From Campylobacteraceae bacterium (GTDB lineage: Bacteria > Campylobacterota > Campylobacteria > Campylobacterales > Campylobacteraceae): a stretch of 11,159 nucleotides of DNA. Below, in pieces: positions 1 to 7,499 of this stretch; positions within the stretch are counted from its first letter, which is position 1; every line of letters starts with the position of its first letter. The notes under the pieces are model-generated. The model had not been told where the DNA came from. It saw only the letters and a list, made by a program, of their open reading frames with translations, and made no database searches. The stretch lies in the NCBI GenBank assembly GCA_012521935.1, contig JAAYLJ010000039.1:1-11159 (forward strand), read 5' to 3'. A program made the translations under genes and the position numbers.

Positions 1-531
1 GCTGATAGCATTAAGGCAAGCTTGGTAGCTTTAATCTCTGGATTTATTGCAGTTGTATCTTTTATGATTATCTACTATGGATTAGCTGGAATAATTGCAA
101 ATATAGCTTTAATTGTAAATATTTTAATCATCATTGCTGCTATGGCGCTTTTTGGAGCTACACTAACTTTGCCTGGGATGGCTGGAATAGTCCTAACCAT
201 AGGGATGGCAGTAGATGCTAATGTCATTATTAATGAAAGAATTAGGGAGCTACTTAGGATTGGGGCAAGTGTAAGAAAATCTGTAGATCAAGGGTATCAA
301 AATGCTCTTAGCGCAATTATTGATGCCAATATAACCACACTTATAGCAGCTATTGCTCTTTATGCTTATGGTACAGGACCTGTTAAAGGCTTTGCAGTAA
401 CTATGAGCATAGGTATTTTAGCTTCTATGATTACAGCTATTTTAGGAACTCATGGAATTTATAACTTCTTAATGAGCCGCATAGAGAAAAATCCAAACAC
501 TTCATTGTGGTTTGGTATAAAACGGGGGTAA
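1..531 (+). CDS. secD: Protein translocase subunit SecD, C-terminal part (5' end outside window)
   Basis: The reading frame is open from the first base and ends with TAA at 529-531, giving the last 176 residues. SecD and SecF form an inner-membrane complex that uses the proton gradient to help pull SecYEG-exported proteins into the periplasm. The fragment starts with the SecD-type segment ADSIKASLVAL just before the second membrane helix and runs through about five hydrophobic segments. It carries the family signature TLPGMAGIVLTIGMAVDAN (fragment residues 56-74), followed by NERIREL. The large periplasmic P1 domain must lie upstream of the window. The TTG at 22 is an internal codon, not a start. 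SecF begins one base after the stop, so the two are surely co-translated. The family assignment is secure and only the missing N-terminus is unknown. Confidence 0.97.
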   Translation, partial: ADSIKASLVALISGFIAVVSFMIIYYGLAGIIANIALIVNILIIIAAMALFGATLTLPGMAGIVLTIGMAVDANVIINERIRELLRIGASVRKSVDQGYQNALSAIIDANITTLIAAIALYAYGTGPVKGFAVTMSIGILASMITAILGTHGIYNFLMSRIEKNPNTSLWFGIKRG

Positions 532-532
532 A

Positions 533-1504
533 ATGCAGATATTTTCAAAAGATAAAACTTATGGCTTTATGAAATTAAGCCCTGTAACGCTTGCAATTTC
601 TATTATATTACTACTTGGCTCTTTTACATTAATGTTCACTAAAGGGTTAAATTATGGGATTGATTTTTCAGGTGGAACTTTAATCCAAGTTCAGTATGAT
701 AAGCCCATAGCGCTAGATACGATAAGAGAGGCTATTTCTAAAAGTGAACTTTTTAAAGACGCTACTGTAACTCACTTTGGCTCAAGCGAAGAGGTAGTCA
801 TAAGATTTTTAAGCTCAACCGCTTCACTTGAGGCTAATTTAGAGAGCTCAATTACCCAAACTTTAAAAGATACTGGAAGTTTTGAGATAAGACGGGTTGA
901 TATGGTAGGTCCAAAGGTGGGAGATGAACTTAGAATTAAGGGCTTAACAGCACTTTTAATCTCCATTGGAGCAATATTAATTTACATTGCTTATAGATTT
1001 GAGTGGCGTTTTGCAGTCTCATCAGTATTAGCATTAACTCATGACATCATAATAGTCATTGGGGCTATCATTCTTTTTAACATAGATGTAAATTTAGACA
1101 TTTTAGCAGCTCTTTTGACCATTTTGGGGTATTCGCTAAATGATACGATTATTATTTTTGATAGGGTTAGAGAGAGCACTCATGAAGCAAAAGAGTATAA
1201 TCTTAATGAAGTGATTGACTATTCAGTCTCAAGAACGCTTTCTAGAACAACGCTTACCTCACTTACTACTCTTTTTGTTGTTGCAACTCTGTTTTTCTTT
1301 GGTGGAGAGATCATAAAAGGGTTTAGTTTTACTCTTTTAGTGGGGATCATCATAGGTACATATAGTTCAATTTTTATCGCCTCACCACTGCTTTCTAGGT
1401 TTGGCTTTAATATAAGAACTTATAGAGAAAAAGAGATAGCAAAGCAAAAAAGAAAGCTAGAAAAAGAGAAATTAAGAGCTCAATTTGAAAAAGGCATAGT
1501 GTAA
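533..1504 (+). CDS. secF: Protein translocase subunit SecF
   Basis: Complete 323-residue SecF, the partner of SecD in the proton-driven SecDF export motor of the inner membrane. Visible signatures are GIDFSGG (residues 42-48) after the first membrane helix, VGPKVGDEL (125-133) at the end of the periplasmic domain, HD at 170-171, and SLNDTIIIFDRVRE (201-214) in the fourth helix region, which contains the conserved aspartates D204 and D210. Six membrane segments are apparent at about 16-36, 137-155, 160-180, 187-207, 240-256 and 262-285. A lysine- and arginine-rich cytoplasmic tail follows (about 297-323). The ATG lies one base after the secD stop, and the G-rich run at the end of secD can act as its ribosome binding site. 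Length and motif order are normal for the family. Confidence 0.98.
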   Translation: MQIFSKDKTYGFMKLSPVTLAISIILLLGSFTLMFTKGLNYGIDFSGGTLIQVQYDKPIALDTIREAISKSELFKDATVTHFGSSEEVVIRFLSSTASLEANLESSITQTLKDTGSFEIRRVDMVGPKVGDELRIKGLTALLISIGAILIYIAYRFEWRFAVSSVLALTHDIIIVIGAIILFNIDVNLDILAALLTILGYSLNDTIIIFDRVRESTHEAKEYNLNEVIDYSVSRTLSRTTLTSLTTLFVVATLFFFGGEIIKGFSFTLLVGIIIGTYSSIFIASPLLSRFGFNIRTYREKEIAKQKRKLEKEKLRAQFEKGIV

Positions 1505-1506
1505 AA

Positions 1507-1511
1507 AGGAG
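1507..1511 (+). promoter_or_regulatory. Ribosome binding site for the small membrane protein gene
   Basis: AGGAG sits five bases before the ATG at 1517 and directly after the secF stop codon. It fixes the start of the 112-residue membrane protein and shows that the gene is translated in its own right. Confidence 0.8.
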
Positions 1512-1516
1512 CTAGC

Positions 1517-1855
1517 ATGAACTGGGGAAGAGTTATTTACATTTTTTTTGCGCTAATGAGTCTAACTACAACAGCAGGGTTTTTGTATGCACACAATGAG
1601 ATAGCGCTTTTTGTAGCAGCAAGTGTAAACCTTGTATCTACGCTATTAAAGATTGGAGTTAGAAATATACTCTCAGCCGAACTTTTTGCTAGCTCATTAG
1701 TTGCAGATTTACACCTAATACCAGCCTTTGTAGTGATGCAGGTTTCTGGAAACTTGACTATTGCTATATCTTTAGCAATAGGAGCGATAGTTGCAAACCT
1801 ATTTTCGCTCTCACTTGTTTTAGTTGAATCAGCAAAGATGAAAGAGGAATTTTAA
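1517..1855 (+). CDS. Small four-helix inner-membrane protein of unknown function (DUF6394-like)
   Basis: 112-residue hydrophobic protein whose function I do not know. Four membrane helices can be read at about residues 6-25, 29-47, 59-78 and 81-104. There is no signal-peptide cleavage motif, and a short charged tail ends in KMKEEF. The start region reads MNWGRVIYIFFALMSLTTTA, which resembles a conserved Campylobacterota family I believe is called DUF6394; that name is from memory. A good AGGAG site precedes the ATG. It lies 12 nt after secF and 4 nt before leuS. I recall a small membrane-protein gene in the same position in H. pylori (about HP1548). The position suggests an accessory role in membrane protein export or simple co-expression, but nothing in the sequence proves either. 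No catalytic or metal-binding motif is evident. Confidence 0.85.
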   Translation: MNWGRVIYIFFALMSLTTTAGFLYAHNEIALFVAASVNLVSTLLKIGVRNILSAELFASSLVADLHLIPAFVVMQVSGNLTIAISLAIGAIVANLFSLSLVLVESAKMKEEF

Positions 1856-1859
1856 AAAG

Positions 1860-4310
1860 ATGAATATGGAATATTTACCAAAAGTTATTGAAAAAAAATG
1901 GCAAGATAGATGGCTAGAATTGGGCGCATTTGAGCCTTCAAAAGATAAAAAATTACCTAAAAAATATATATTAAGTATGTTTCCATATCCAAGCGGAAGA
2001 ATACATATGGGGCATGTGAGAAATTATGCCATTGGGGATGCCATAGCAAGGCATTTTAGAGCTCAAGGGTGCAATGTTTTGCACCCAATTGGGTGGGACT
2101 CTTTTGGAATGCCAGCAGAAAACGCAGCAATTAAAAACAAAACTCACCCCAAAAAATGGACTTATGAAAATATTGCATATATGCAAAAAGAGTTAAGCGC
2201 ACTAGGCTTATCTTTTTCAAAAACAAGAGAGTTTGCAACAAGTGATCCACTCTATACAAAGCATGAGCAAGAGCTATTTGTCCAAATGTATAAAAAAGGG
2301 TTAATTTATAGAAAAAGTGCAACTGTTAATTGGTGTAAAGAGTGCCAAACAGTTTTAGCAAATGAGCAGGTAGAGGAGGGGTGTTGTTGGAGATGCTCTA
2401 GCGCGGTTACTCAAAAAGAGATGCCAGGATACTACTTTAAGATAACCTCTTATGCAGATGAACTACTAAATGATTTAAAATCTTTAAAAGATGGTTGGCC
2501 TCCTCAAGTTTTAACCATGCAGGAAAATTGGATAGGAAGAAGTGAGGGACTTAGTTTTAAGTTTGAACTATCTAAAGAAAGCAAAAAACTACTTGATTTT
2601 AAATTTGATGGATATGAAGTTTTTACAACAAGATCAGACACCATTTATGGCGCTACTTACTCAGCCCTAGCCCCTGAGCACCCAATTGTAAAATATATGC
2701 AAGAAAACAATCTTTTATCTAAAGAGCTTGCTACTCAAATAGATAATATGCAAAAATTAAGTAGCATCGATAAGCAAAGTGCCCAGAAAATTGGACTTGA
2801 TTTAGGGATAAAAGTTTTGCACCCTTTAACAAAAGAAGAAATTCCAGTTTGGGTAGCAAATTTTGTTTTGATTGAGTATGGTGGAGGGGCTATTATGGCT
2901 GTTCCAGCTCACGATGAAAGAGACTTTGAGTTTGCAAAAAAATATGGCTTAAATATAAGACAAAGCATTTCACCACTTGAGGGTGAATATGACTCAAATG
3001 AGCCTATGGGTGAATATGGAGTCATGTTTAATTCAGGAGAATTTACAGGACTTGACTCAGTTTCTGGCCAAAAAAAGGTGATAGATTTTTTTGAAAAAAA
3101 TGGACTTGGAAAAAGAGTAATAAATTATAAATTACGAGATTGGGGGATTAGCAGACAAAGGTACTGGGGCGCGCCAATTCCAGTAGTTCATTGTAAGGAT
3201 TGTGGGGTTGTTTTAGAAGAGAATTTGCCTGTTTTATTGCCTGAGGATATAGAGATTACAGGAAGTGGGAATCCGCTTGAGCAACATTTGACATGGAAGT
3301 TTACAACTTGTCCAAAATGTGGAAAAGAAGCCACAAGAGAGAGCGATACTATGGATACTTTCGTGCAATCTAGTTGGTATTTTTTACGCTTTACTTGCCC
3401 GCCAGAAAAGATGGAAAGTTTACCTTTTGATAAAGAGTGGGCTAAATATTGGATGAATGTAGATCAGTACATTGGTGGGATTGAGCACGCAATTTTGCAT
3501 CTTTTATATGCTAGATTTTTTACTAAAGTTTTAAGAGATTTGGGATATTTGGATTTTGATGAACCTTTTGCAAACTTGCTCACTCAAGGAATGGTACTAA
3601 AAGATGGCTCTAAGATGAGTAAATCTAAAGGAAATACGGTAGATCCAGATGAGATAGTAGCTAAATATGGAGCAGACACAGCAAGACTTTTTATACTTTT
3701 TGCATCCCCTCCTCATAAAGAGCTTGAGTGGAATGATAGTGCGGTTGAGGGCGCTTTTAGGTACATTAAAAGAGTAGTAGATAGAGCAGAAAATGCTTAT
3801 AAATGTGGCGCCTTGCCTAAGATTGAACATGATAAAATCAGTAAAAATGAGCAATTTGCAAGAAAAAAAGTGTATGAAGCTTTGCAAAAATCAAATGATA
3901 CATATAAAAGTGGATACGCTTTTAATACTCTCATTGCTTCAACAATGGAAGCTTTTAATGCCCTTGCGGATCAAAAAAATAAAGATGTTTGGACGGAGGG
4001 GTATTGGATTTTATTAAATATTCTTGAGCCAATTATTCCTCATATATGTTGGGAATTAAGCCAAAGATTGTTTGATTTAAAAAACTTAATACCTCTTAGC
4101 ATTAAAAATGAGGTTTTTGTGGAAGATAGTATGGTGCTTGCCATTACAGTAAATGGAAAAAGAAGAGCTGAAATAGAGGTTTCTAAAAGCATTTCAAAGG
4201 ATGAAGTGTTAGAGCTTGCTAAAGAAAGAGCAAAAAAGTGGTTAGATGGAAAGAGCATCTTAAAAGAGATTTATGTTCCAAATAAACTTATAAATTTTGT
4301 GGTTAAATAG
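1860..4310 (+). CDS. leuS: Leucyl-tRNA synthetase
   Basis: Complete 816-residue class I synthetase that charges tRNA-Leu with leucine in the cytoplasm. The catalytic HIGH motif appears as HMGH (residues 49-52) within YPSGRIHMGHVRN, and KMSKS is at 585-589. The CP1 editing domain (about 225-425) holds TTRSDT (256-261) and GGGAIMAVPAHDERDFEFA (341-359), including the conserved aspartate D352. Cysteine pairs fit zinc-binding modules: C159/C162 with C175 or C176 and C179, and C445/C448 with C484/C487. The anticodon-binding helices and C-terminal domain follow, and overall length is normal for bacteria. The ATG at 1860 has an AGAGGA site 11 nt upstream. A second in-frame ATG two codons later is possible but sits farther from that site. 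lptE starts directly after the stop, and leuS-lptE adjacency also occurs in E. coli. The one odd residue is Ser259, where most family members have Pro. Confidence 0.98.
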   Translation: MNMEYLPKVIEKKWQDRWLELGAFEPSKDKKLPKKYILSMFPYPSGRIHMGHVRNYAIGDAIARHFRAQGCNVLHPIGWDSFGMPAENAAIKNKTHPKKWTYENIAYMQKELSALGLSFSKTREFATSDPLYTKHEQELFVQMYKKGLIYRKSATVNWCKECQTVLANEQVEEGCCWRCSSAVTQKEMPGYYFKITSYADELLNDLKSLKDGWPPQVLTMQENWIGRSEGLSFKFELSKESKKLLDFKFDGYEVFTTRSDTIYGATYSALAPEHPIVKYMQENNLLSKELATQIDNMQKLSSIDKQSAQKIGLDLGIKVLHPLTKEEIPVWVANFVLIEYGGGAIMAVPAHDERDFEFAKKYGLNIRQSISPLEGEYDSNEPMGEYGVMFNSGEFTGLDSVSGQKKVIDFFEKNGLGKRVINYKLRDWGISRQRYWGAPIPVVHCKDCGVVLEENLPVLLPEDIEITGSGNPLEQHLTWKFTTCPKCGKEATRESDTMDTFVQSSWYFLRFTCPPEKMESLPFDKEWAKYWMNVDQYIGGIEHAILHLLYARFFTKVLRDLGYLDFDEPFANLLTQGMVLKDGSKMSKSKGNTVDPDEIVAKYGADTARLFILFASPPHKELEWNDSAVEGAFRYIKRVVDRAENAYKCGALPKIEHDKISKNEQFARKKVYEALQKSNDTYKSGYAFNTLIASTMEAFNALADQKNKDVWTEGYWILLNILEPIIPHICWELSQRLFDLKNLIPLSIKNEVFVEDSMVLAITVNGKRRAEIEVSKSISKDEVLELAKERAKKWLDGKSILKEIYVPNKLINFVVK

Positions 4311-4817
4311 ATGAGAATTTTAACTCTTTTTATGGCTTTTATTTTTTTAACAGGGTGTGGATATAGGCCTACTTCAAAGATAATTGAGAGCACAATGGGT
4401 GATCTTGTTTATGTAGAAGTTGCTATAAGAGTTGAAGATCCAAAAAATAGTGTTTTGATAAAAGACGCCATAAAAGAGGCTTTTATTAGCAGACTTGGAC
4501 GAAAGATAGTTTCTAAAAATTTAGCTCAAACAGAAGTTTATGCCTCTTTAAACTCAATCTCTTTTCCAGCTATCATTAAAAAAGATGGTTTTAACATTGC
4601 ATATAGGGCAAATGTAAGACTTAGTTTAAAAACAGTTTATGAAGATGGAAGAGTTGAAAATCTTAGCACTTCAGGCAGTCATGATTTTTTTGTAAAATCA
4701 CACAATGTAATTAGTGATACAGAGAGGTTTAGTGCCATTAAAAATGCGTCTTTAGATGCGTTAGATGAGTATATTGCAGTACTTTCTATAAGGGGGCTTC
4801 ATGAGTACGATGAATGA
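4311..4817 (+). CDS. lptE: LPS-assembly lipoprotein LptE
   Basis: 168-residue predicted outer-membrane lipoprotein. LptE plugs the LptD barrel and helps deliver lipopolysaccharide or lipooligosaccharide to the outer leaflet. A lipoprotein signal is visible: MRILTLFMAFIFLTGC, with lipobox LTGC and the lipidated cysteine at residue 16. The mature part begins GYRPTSK, the usual LptE-type start, and continues as an alternating strand and helix domain of normal length. LptE sequences are poorly conserved, so the name rests on the lipobox, size, and position directly after leuS, the same neighbour as in E. coli and, as I recall, H. pylori and C. jejuni. The ATG abuts the leuS TAG with no spacer and there is no clear ribosome binding site just upstream, so translation is probably coupled to leuS. 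The 3' end overlaps the next gene by 17 nt. Confidence 0.88.
   Translation: MRILTLFMAFIFLTGCGYRPTSKIIESTMGDLVYVEVAIRVEDPKNSVLIKDAIKEAFISRLGRKIVSKNLAQTEVYASLNSISFPAIIKKDGFNIAYRANVRLSLKTVYEDGRVENLSTSGSHDFFVKSHNVISDTERFSAIKNASLDALDEYIAVLSIRGLHEYDE
4791..4796 (+). promoter_or_regulatory. Ribosome binding site for the GGDEF gene, inside lptE
   Basis: AGGGGG lies four bases before the ATG at 4801 and 13 bases before a second in-frame ATG at 4810. The spacing is slightly short for the first and long for the second. I prefer 4801, but the first three residues (MST) remain uncertain. Confidence 0.55.
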
Positions 4818-6348
4818 GATAATTAAAGAGAGTTTAGAAACTATAAAAGAGAAACATTTAACACTAACCCCAGATACTTACAACTCCATATTTTGCCAAG
4901 TTGCAAAGAGCAAAGGCGTAATAGTTGAGGATTGTCAAAAGATAGAAAAGCTCATCTCAAGGCTTGATCAAAGTTTTCAAAGCGACATAACAAGGCTAAA
5001 AATCCAAACAGTAGAGGAGTTAGTTAGCTTTTTGATTGCAACTTTAAATAGATTAAATCCAGTTGAGAGTGCAAAGCTCATTAAATCTTTAGTTTTTATG
5101 AATAAAAGAGTTTTACAAGCAGTAAGTTTGCTGCATAATAAAAAAGCAAAAGAGTTGGCTAATAGCTCTTTGCAAAGATTAGATGTAACTCAAAGTTATC
5201 AAAATGTAGAGCTCATAAAAGATAAATGGTTTAATTTTATCAATGAATATAGTAGTGATTTTTTGAAAAAACTTGATAGTTATGGGAAGGTCAATAAAGA
5301 AGATTTAAAAGCTCTAGTTGATGATGTATTGAAAATTTTAGATAAAGAGCCAGATGATAGTGGTGTTTACAAAAAAATAGCTCCACTTTTGGTAGCAACT
5401 CTAGTGCCATCCATCGCTTCAAGCATGAATGATGAGTTAGCAACTATCAGCTATGAGCTTAAAAACTCTCCTGAAGTTTTAGCAACAACTGCTATGCAAA
5501 AAGATATTGAAAAATTTATCAAAAAAAGAGTTGAACTTGATAAAAAAGAGGTTGAGGAGAAGATTGGCGCTTTAGATAGGTTGCTAGATAATATAAATCA
5601 AAAAGTTTTAGCTTTAATGAAAACTTCTCAAATTAGCTCAGAAGATGCAAAGATAATAAAAGATGATTTAAATAGTATAAATTTTAATAAAGATAGCTTT
5701 GAGTCAATCCAAATGAGACTAATTACCATAGCTTCATCTTTAGAAAATGAAGCGCTAAATTTTCATAAAAAGATGCTTGAACATCAGCATGAGATGGGAA
5801 AAATGCAGTTAAAAGTAAAAAAGCTTGAAGAAGCACTTTTAGTTGCAAAAAAAGAGTCTAATGAGGATTTTTTAACAACAGTAGCTTCTAAAAGAGCTTT
5901 GGATGATGAGTTAAATAGAGCAGAAGAAGCTTTCATGAGATATGGGATAAATTACTCTCTTTGTTTTATTGATTTAGACAAATTTAAAAATATTAATGAC
6001 ACCTTTGGGCATGAAGCTGGCGATGTGATTTTGAAAAATGTTGGAAAGATTTTGAAAAAATTTAGTAGAAATGTTGATTTTGTCGGTAGATATGGGGGAG
6101 AAGAGTTTTTAGTTGTTTTGCCAAACCTATCTTTAAATCAAGCAGTTTCATTTGCAAATAAAATTTGCAAAACCATTGAAAGATACAAGTTTTTATATAA
6201 AAAAGATGAGATAAAAGTAACAGTAAGTTGTGGAGTTAGCGAAAGAAAAAACAATAGCAGCAAAGACTCAACCATAGAAGATGCCGATAAGATGCTCTAT
6301 CAAGCAAAAATATCTGGCAGAAACGCGGTAATGCCATCGGTTGGATGA
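4801..6348 (+). CDS. Cytoplasmic GGDEF diguanylate cyclase with helical N-terminal region
   Basis: 515-residue protein predicted to make cyclic di-GMP from two GTP. The C-terminal GGDEF domain (about 355-512) looks active. It shows DLDKFKNINDTFGHEAGD (391-408) with metal and nucleotide ligands D391 and D393, the signature GGEEF (432-436), VSCGVSE (475-481) and DADKMLYQAKISGRNAV (494-510). The inhibitory I-site RxxD is present as R423-N-V-D426, exactly five residues before GGEEF, so product feedback is expected. The usual DxLTGLxNRR lead-in is degenerate (FLTTVASKRAL, 357-367). Residues 1-350 are almost all helix, including a coiled-coil stretch at about 235-350. No membrane segment, PAS, GAF or receiver domain is visible. 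LTPDTYNSIF (21-30) resembles the start of a helical domain seen ahead of some GGDEF modules. It overlaps lptE by 17 nt and folC by 4 nt. The activating signal is unknown. Confidence 0.93.
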   Translation: MSTMNEIIKESLETIKEKHLTLTPDTYNSIFCQVAKSKGVIVEDCQKIEKLISRLDQSFQSDITRLKIQTVEELVSFLIATLNRLNPVESAKLIKSLVFMNKRVLQAVSLLHNKKAKELANSSLQRLDVTQSYQNVELIKDKWFNFINEYSSDFLKKLDSYGKVNKEDLKALVDDVLKILDKEPDDSGVYKKIAPLLVATLVPSIASSMNDELATISYELKNSPEVLATTAMQKDIEKFIKKRVELDKKEVEEKIGALDRLLDNINQKVLALMKTSQISSEDAKIIKDDLNSINFNKDSFESIQMRLITIASSLENEALNFHKKMLEHQHEMGKMQLKVKKLEEALLVAKKESNEDFLTTVASKRALDDELNRAEEAFMRYGINYSLCFIDLDKFKNINDTFGHEAGDVILKNVGKILKKFSRNVDFVGRYGGEEFLVVLPNLSLNQAVSFANKICKTIERYKFLYKKDEIKVTVSCGVSERKNNSSKDSTIEDADKMLYQAKISGRNAVMPSVG

Positions 6349-7499
6349 TGAGTTTAAAGAAAATATTAGAAAAAAAACCACTCTTTTATCCCTCTTTTGA
6401 CGCCACTAGAATGCCAAGAGTTTTTGGAAAAATAGATATAAAATTCCCAAAAATCATACATATTGTCGGCACTAATGGAAAAGGAAGCAGTGGTAGATTT
6501 TTAGCTCTTATGTTAAAAGAGTTAGGGTTTAGCGTGGGGCACTACACCTCGCCTCATATTTTTGAATTAAATGAGAGATTTTGGCTAGACGGCAAACTTT
6601 TAAGCGATGAAATCTTAGAAGAAAATCATGAAAAATTAAAGAGTGTTTTAAGTAAAGAGGATGCAGAGTCTCTTTCGTTTTTTGAGTATTTAACTCTTTT
6701 AGCAGGTTTTGTTTTTATGGATTGTGATTTTGTGATTTTTGAAGCAGGACTTGGAGGAGAGTATGATGCTACAAATGTATTTTCAAAAAAACTAAGCATT
6801 ATTACCCCAGTAGGGCTAGATCATCAAGAGTTGCTTGGAGAAAGTTTAAAAGAGATTGCAACTACTAAGATAAATAGCATAAGTACTACTACGATTATCT
6901 CAAGTAAACAAGAAAAAATCACCAAGAAAATTGCAAAAAAAATTGCAAGAGAAAAAGAGATAGTTTTAATTAACTCTAAAGATCTTATCTCTAAAAAAAC
7001 TCAAGCACAAATTTCAAAATATATAAAAAAAGAGAATTATCCAAAGTTTTTTAAAACAAATCTTCAAAGCGCATATGCAGGCATTAAAGCCTTAGGTTTA
7101 TCATTTGACTTAAAAAATTTACCTAGACTTGATTTAAGAGGAAGATTTGAAAGATATAAAAAGAATCTGCTTTTAGATCTAGGGCACAATGAGTTAGCAG
7201 CAAAAGAGATCATAAAATCTCTACCAGATGGAAAGATAAATCTCATTTACAATGCCTTTGATGATAAAGATGTTGAAGTTGTTTTAAAAATTTTAGCTTT
7301 TAAAATAAAATATTTGCATATAATTGATTTTAATAAAAGTGGTAGAAAAGATGCAAAAGATAAGGTTGTGAAGTTTGCTAAAGAGTGCAATATCAAATTT
7401 AAAACATTTGATTATGAGATAAAAGAGGATGAATTTTATTTAGTTTTTGGCTCTTTTGCAGTTGTAGAGCAGTTTTTAAAGGTTTTTAATGCGCGATAG
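6345..7499 (+). CDS. folC: Bifunctional folylpolyglutamate synthase/dihydrofolate synthase FolC
   Basis: 384-residue Mur-ligase-type enzyme that joins glutamate to dihydropteroate and extends folate polyglutamates, using ATP, in the cytoplasm. The ATP-binding P-loop is GTNGKGS (42-48), followed by TSPH (68-71), the folate-site region FEAGLGGEYDATN (132-144), GLDHQELLG (157-165), GRFER (266-270) and DLGHNELA (278-285). It is shorter than E. coli FolC (about 420 residues) and several motifs are drifted: GGEYDATN where GGRLDATN is usual, ATTKINSI around K175 where a family lysine (usually in EKAGI) sits, and DLGHNE where D-A-H-N is usual. This seems to be a lineage form rather than decay, since the frame is intact. 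The start overlaps the cyclase stop as ATGATGA. A second ATG at 6348 is equally possible. No strong ribosome binding site is seen, so coupling is likely. Confidence 0.95.
   Translation: MMSLKKILEKKPLFYPSFDATRMPRVFGKIDIKFPKIIHIVGTNGKGSSGRFLALMLKELGFSVGHYTSPHIFELNERFWLDGKLLSDEILEENHEKLKSVLSKEDAESLSFFEYLTLLAGFVFMDCDFVIFEAGLGGEYDATNVFSKKLSIITPVGLDHQELLGESLKEIATTKINSISTTTIISSKQEKITKKIAKKIAREKEIVLINSKDLISKKTQAQISKYIKKENYPKFFKTNLQSAYAGIKALGLSFDLKNLPRLDLRGRFERYKKNLLLDLGHNELAAKEIIKSLPDGKINLIYNAFDDKDVEVVLKILAFKIKYLHIIDFNKSGRKDAKDKVVKFAKECNIKFKTFDYEIKEDEFYLVFGSFAVVEQFLKVFNAR
7478..7482 (+). promoter_or_regulatory. Ribosome binding site for the M23 peptidase gene, inside folC
   Basis: AAAGG sits six bases before the ATG at 7489. 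This spacing favours 7489 over the alternative in-frame ATG at 7504, and so favours the N-terminus MRDRFMITIT. Confidence 0.65.

Noticed and set aside
22..24. TTG as a possible start of a short SecD-like protein
   Set aside because: The frame is open from base 1 with SecD-type sequence (ADSIKAS), so the codon is internal to a gene cut by the window edge.
1542..1549. Eight-T run in the small membrane protein gene, and eight-A runs at 1891-1898, 6370-6377 and 6935-6942, as phase-variable tracts
   Set aside because: Campylobacter phase variation usually uses long G or C runs. These A/T runs are expected in a low-GC genome and lie in housekeeping genes. No G or C run of eight or more was seen.
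3597..4017. Open frames on both strands within the 3' part of leuS (96 and 74 codons)
   Set aside because: They overlap well-conserved LeuRS coding sequence (KMSKS and anticodon-binding region) and have no supporting ribosome binding site or protein family signal.
6927..6948. Two-copy 12-bp tandem repeat in folC encoding KKIAKKIA
   Set aside because: It is too short and simple to be a functional repeat, and fits a lysine-rich helix in an AT-rich gene.
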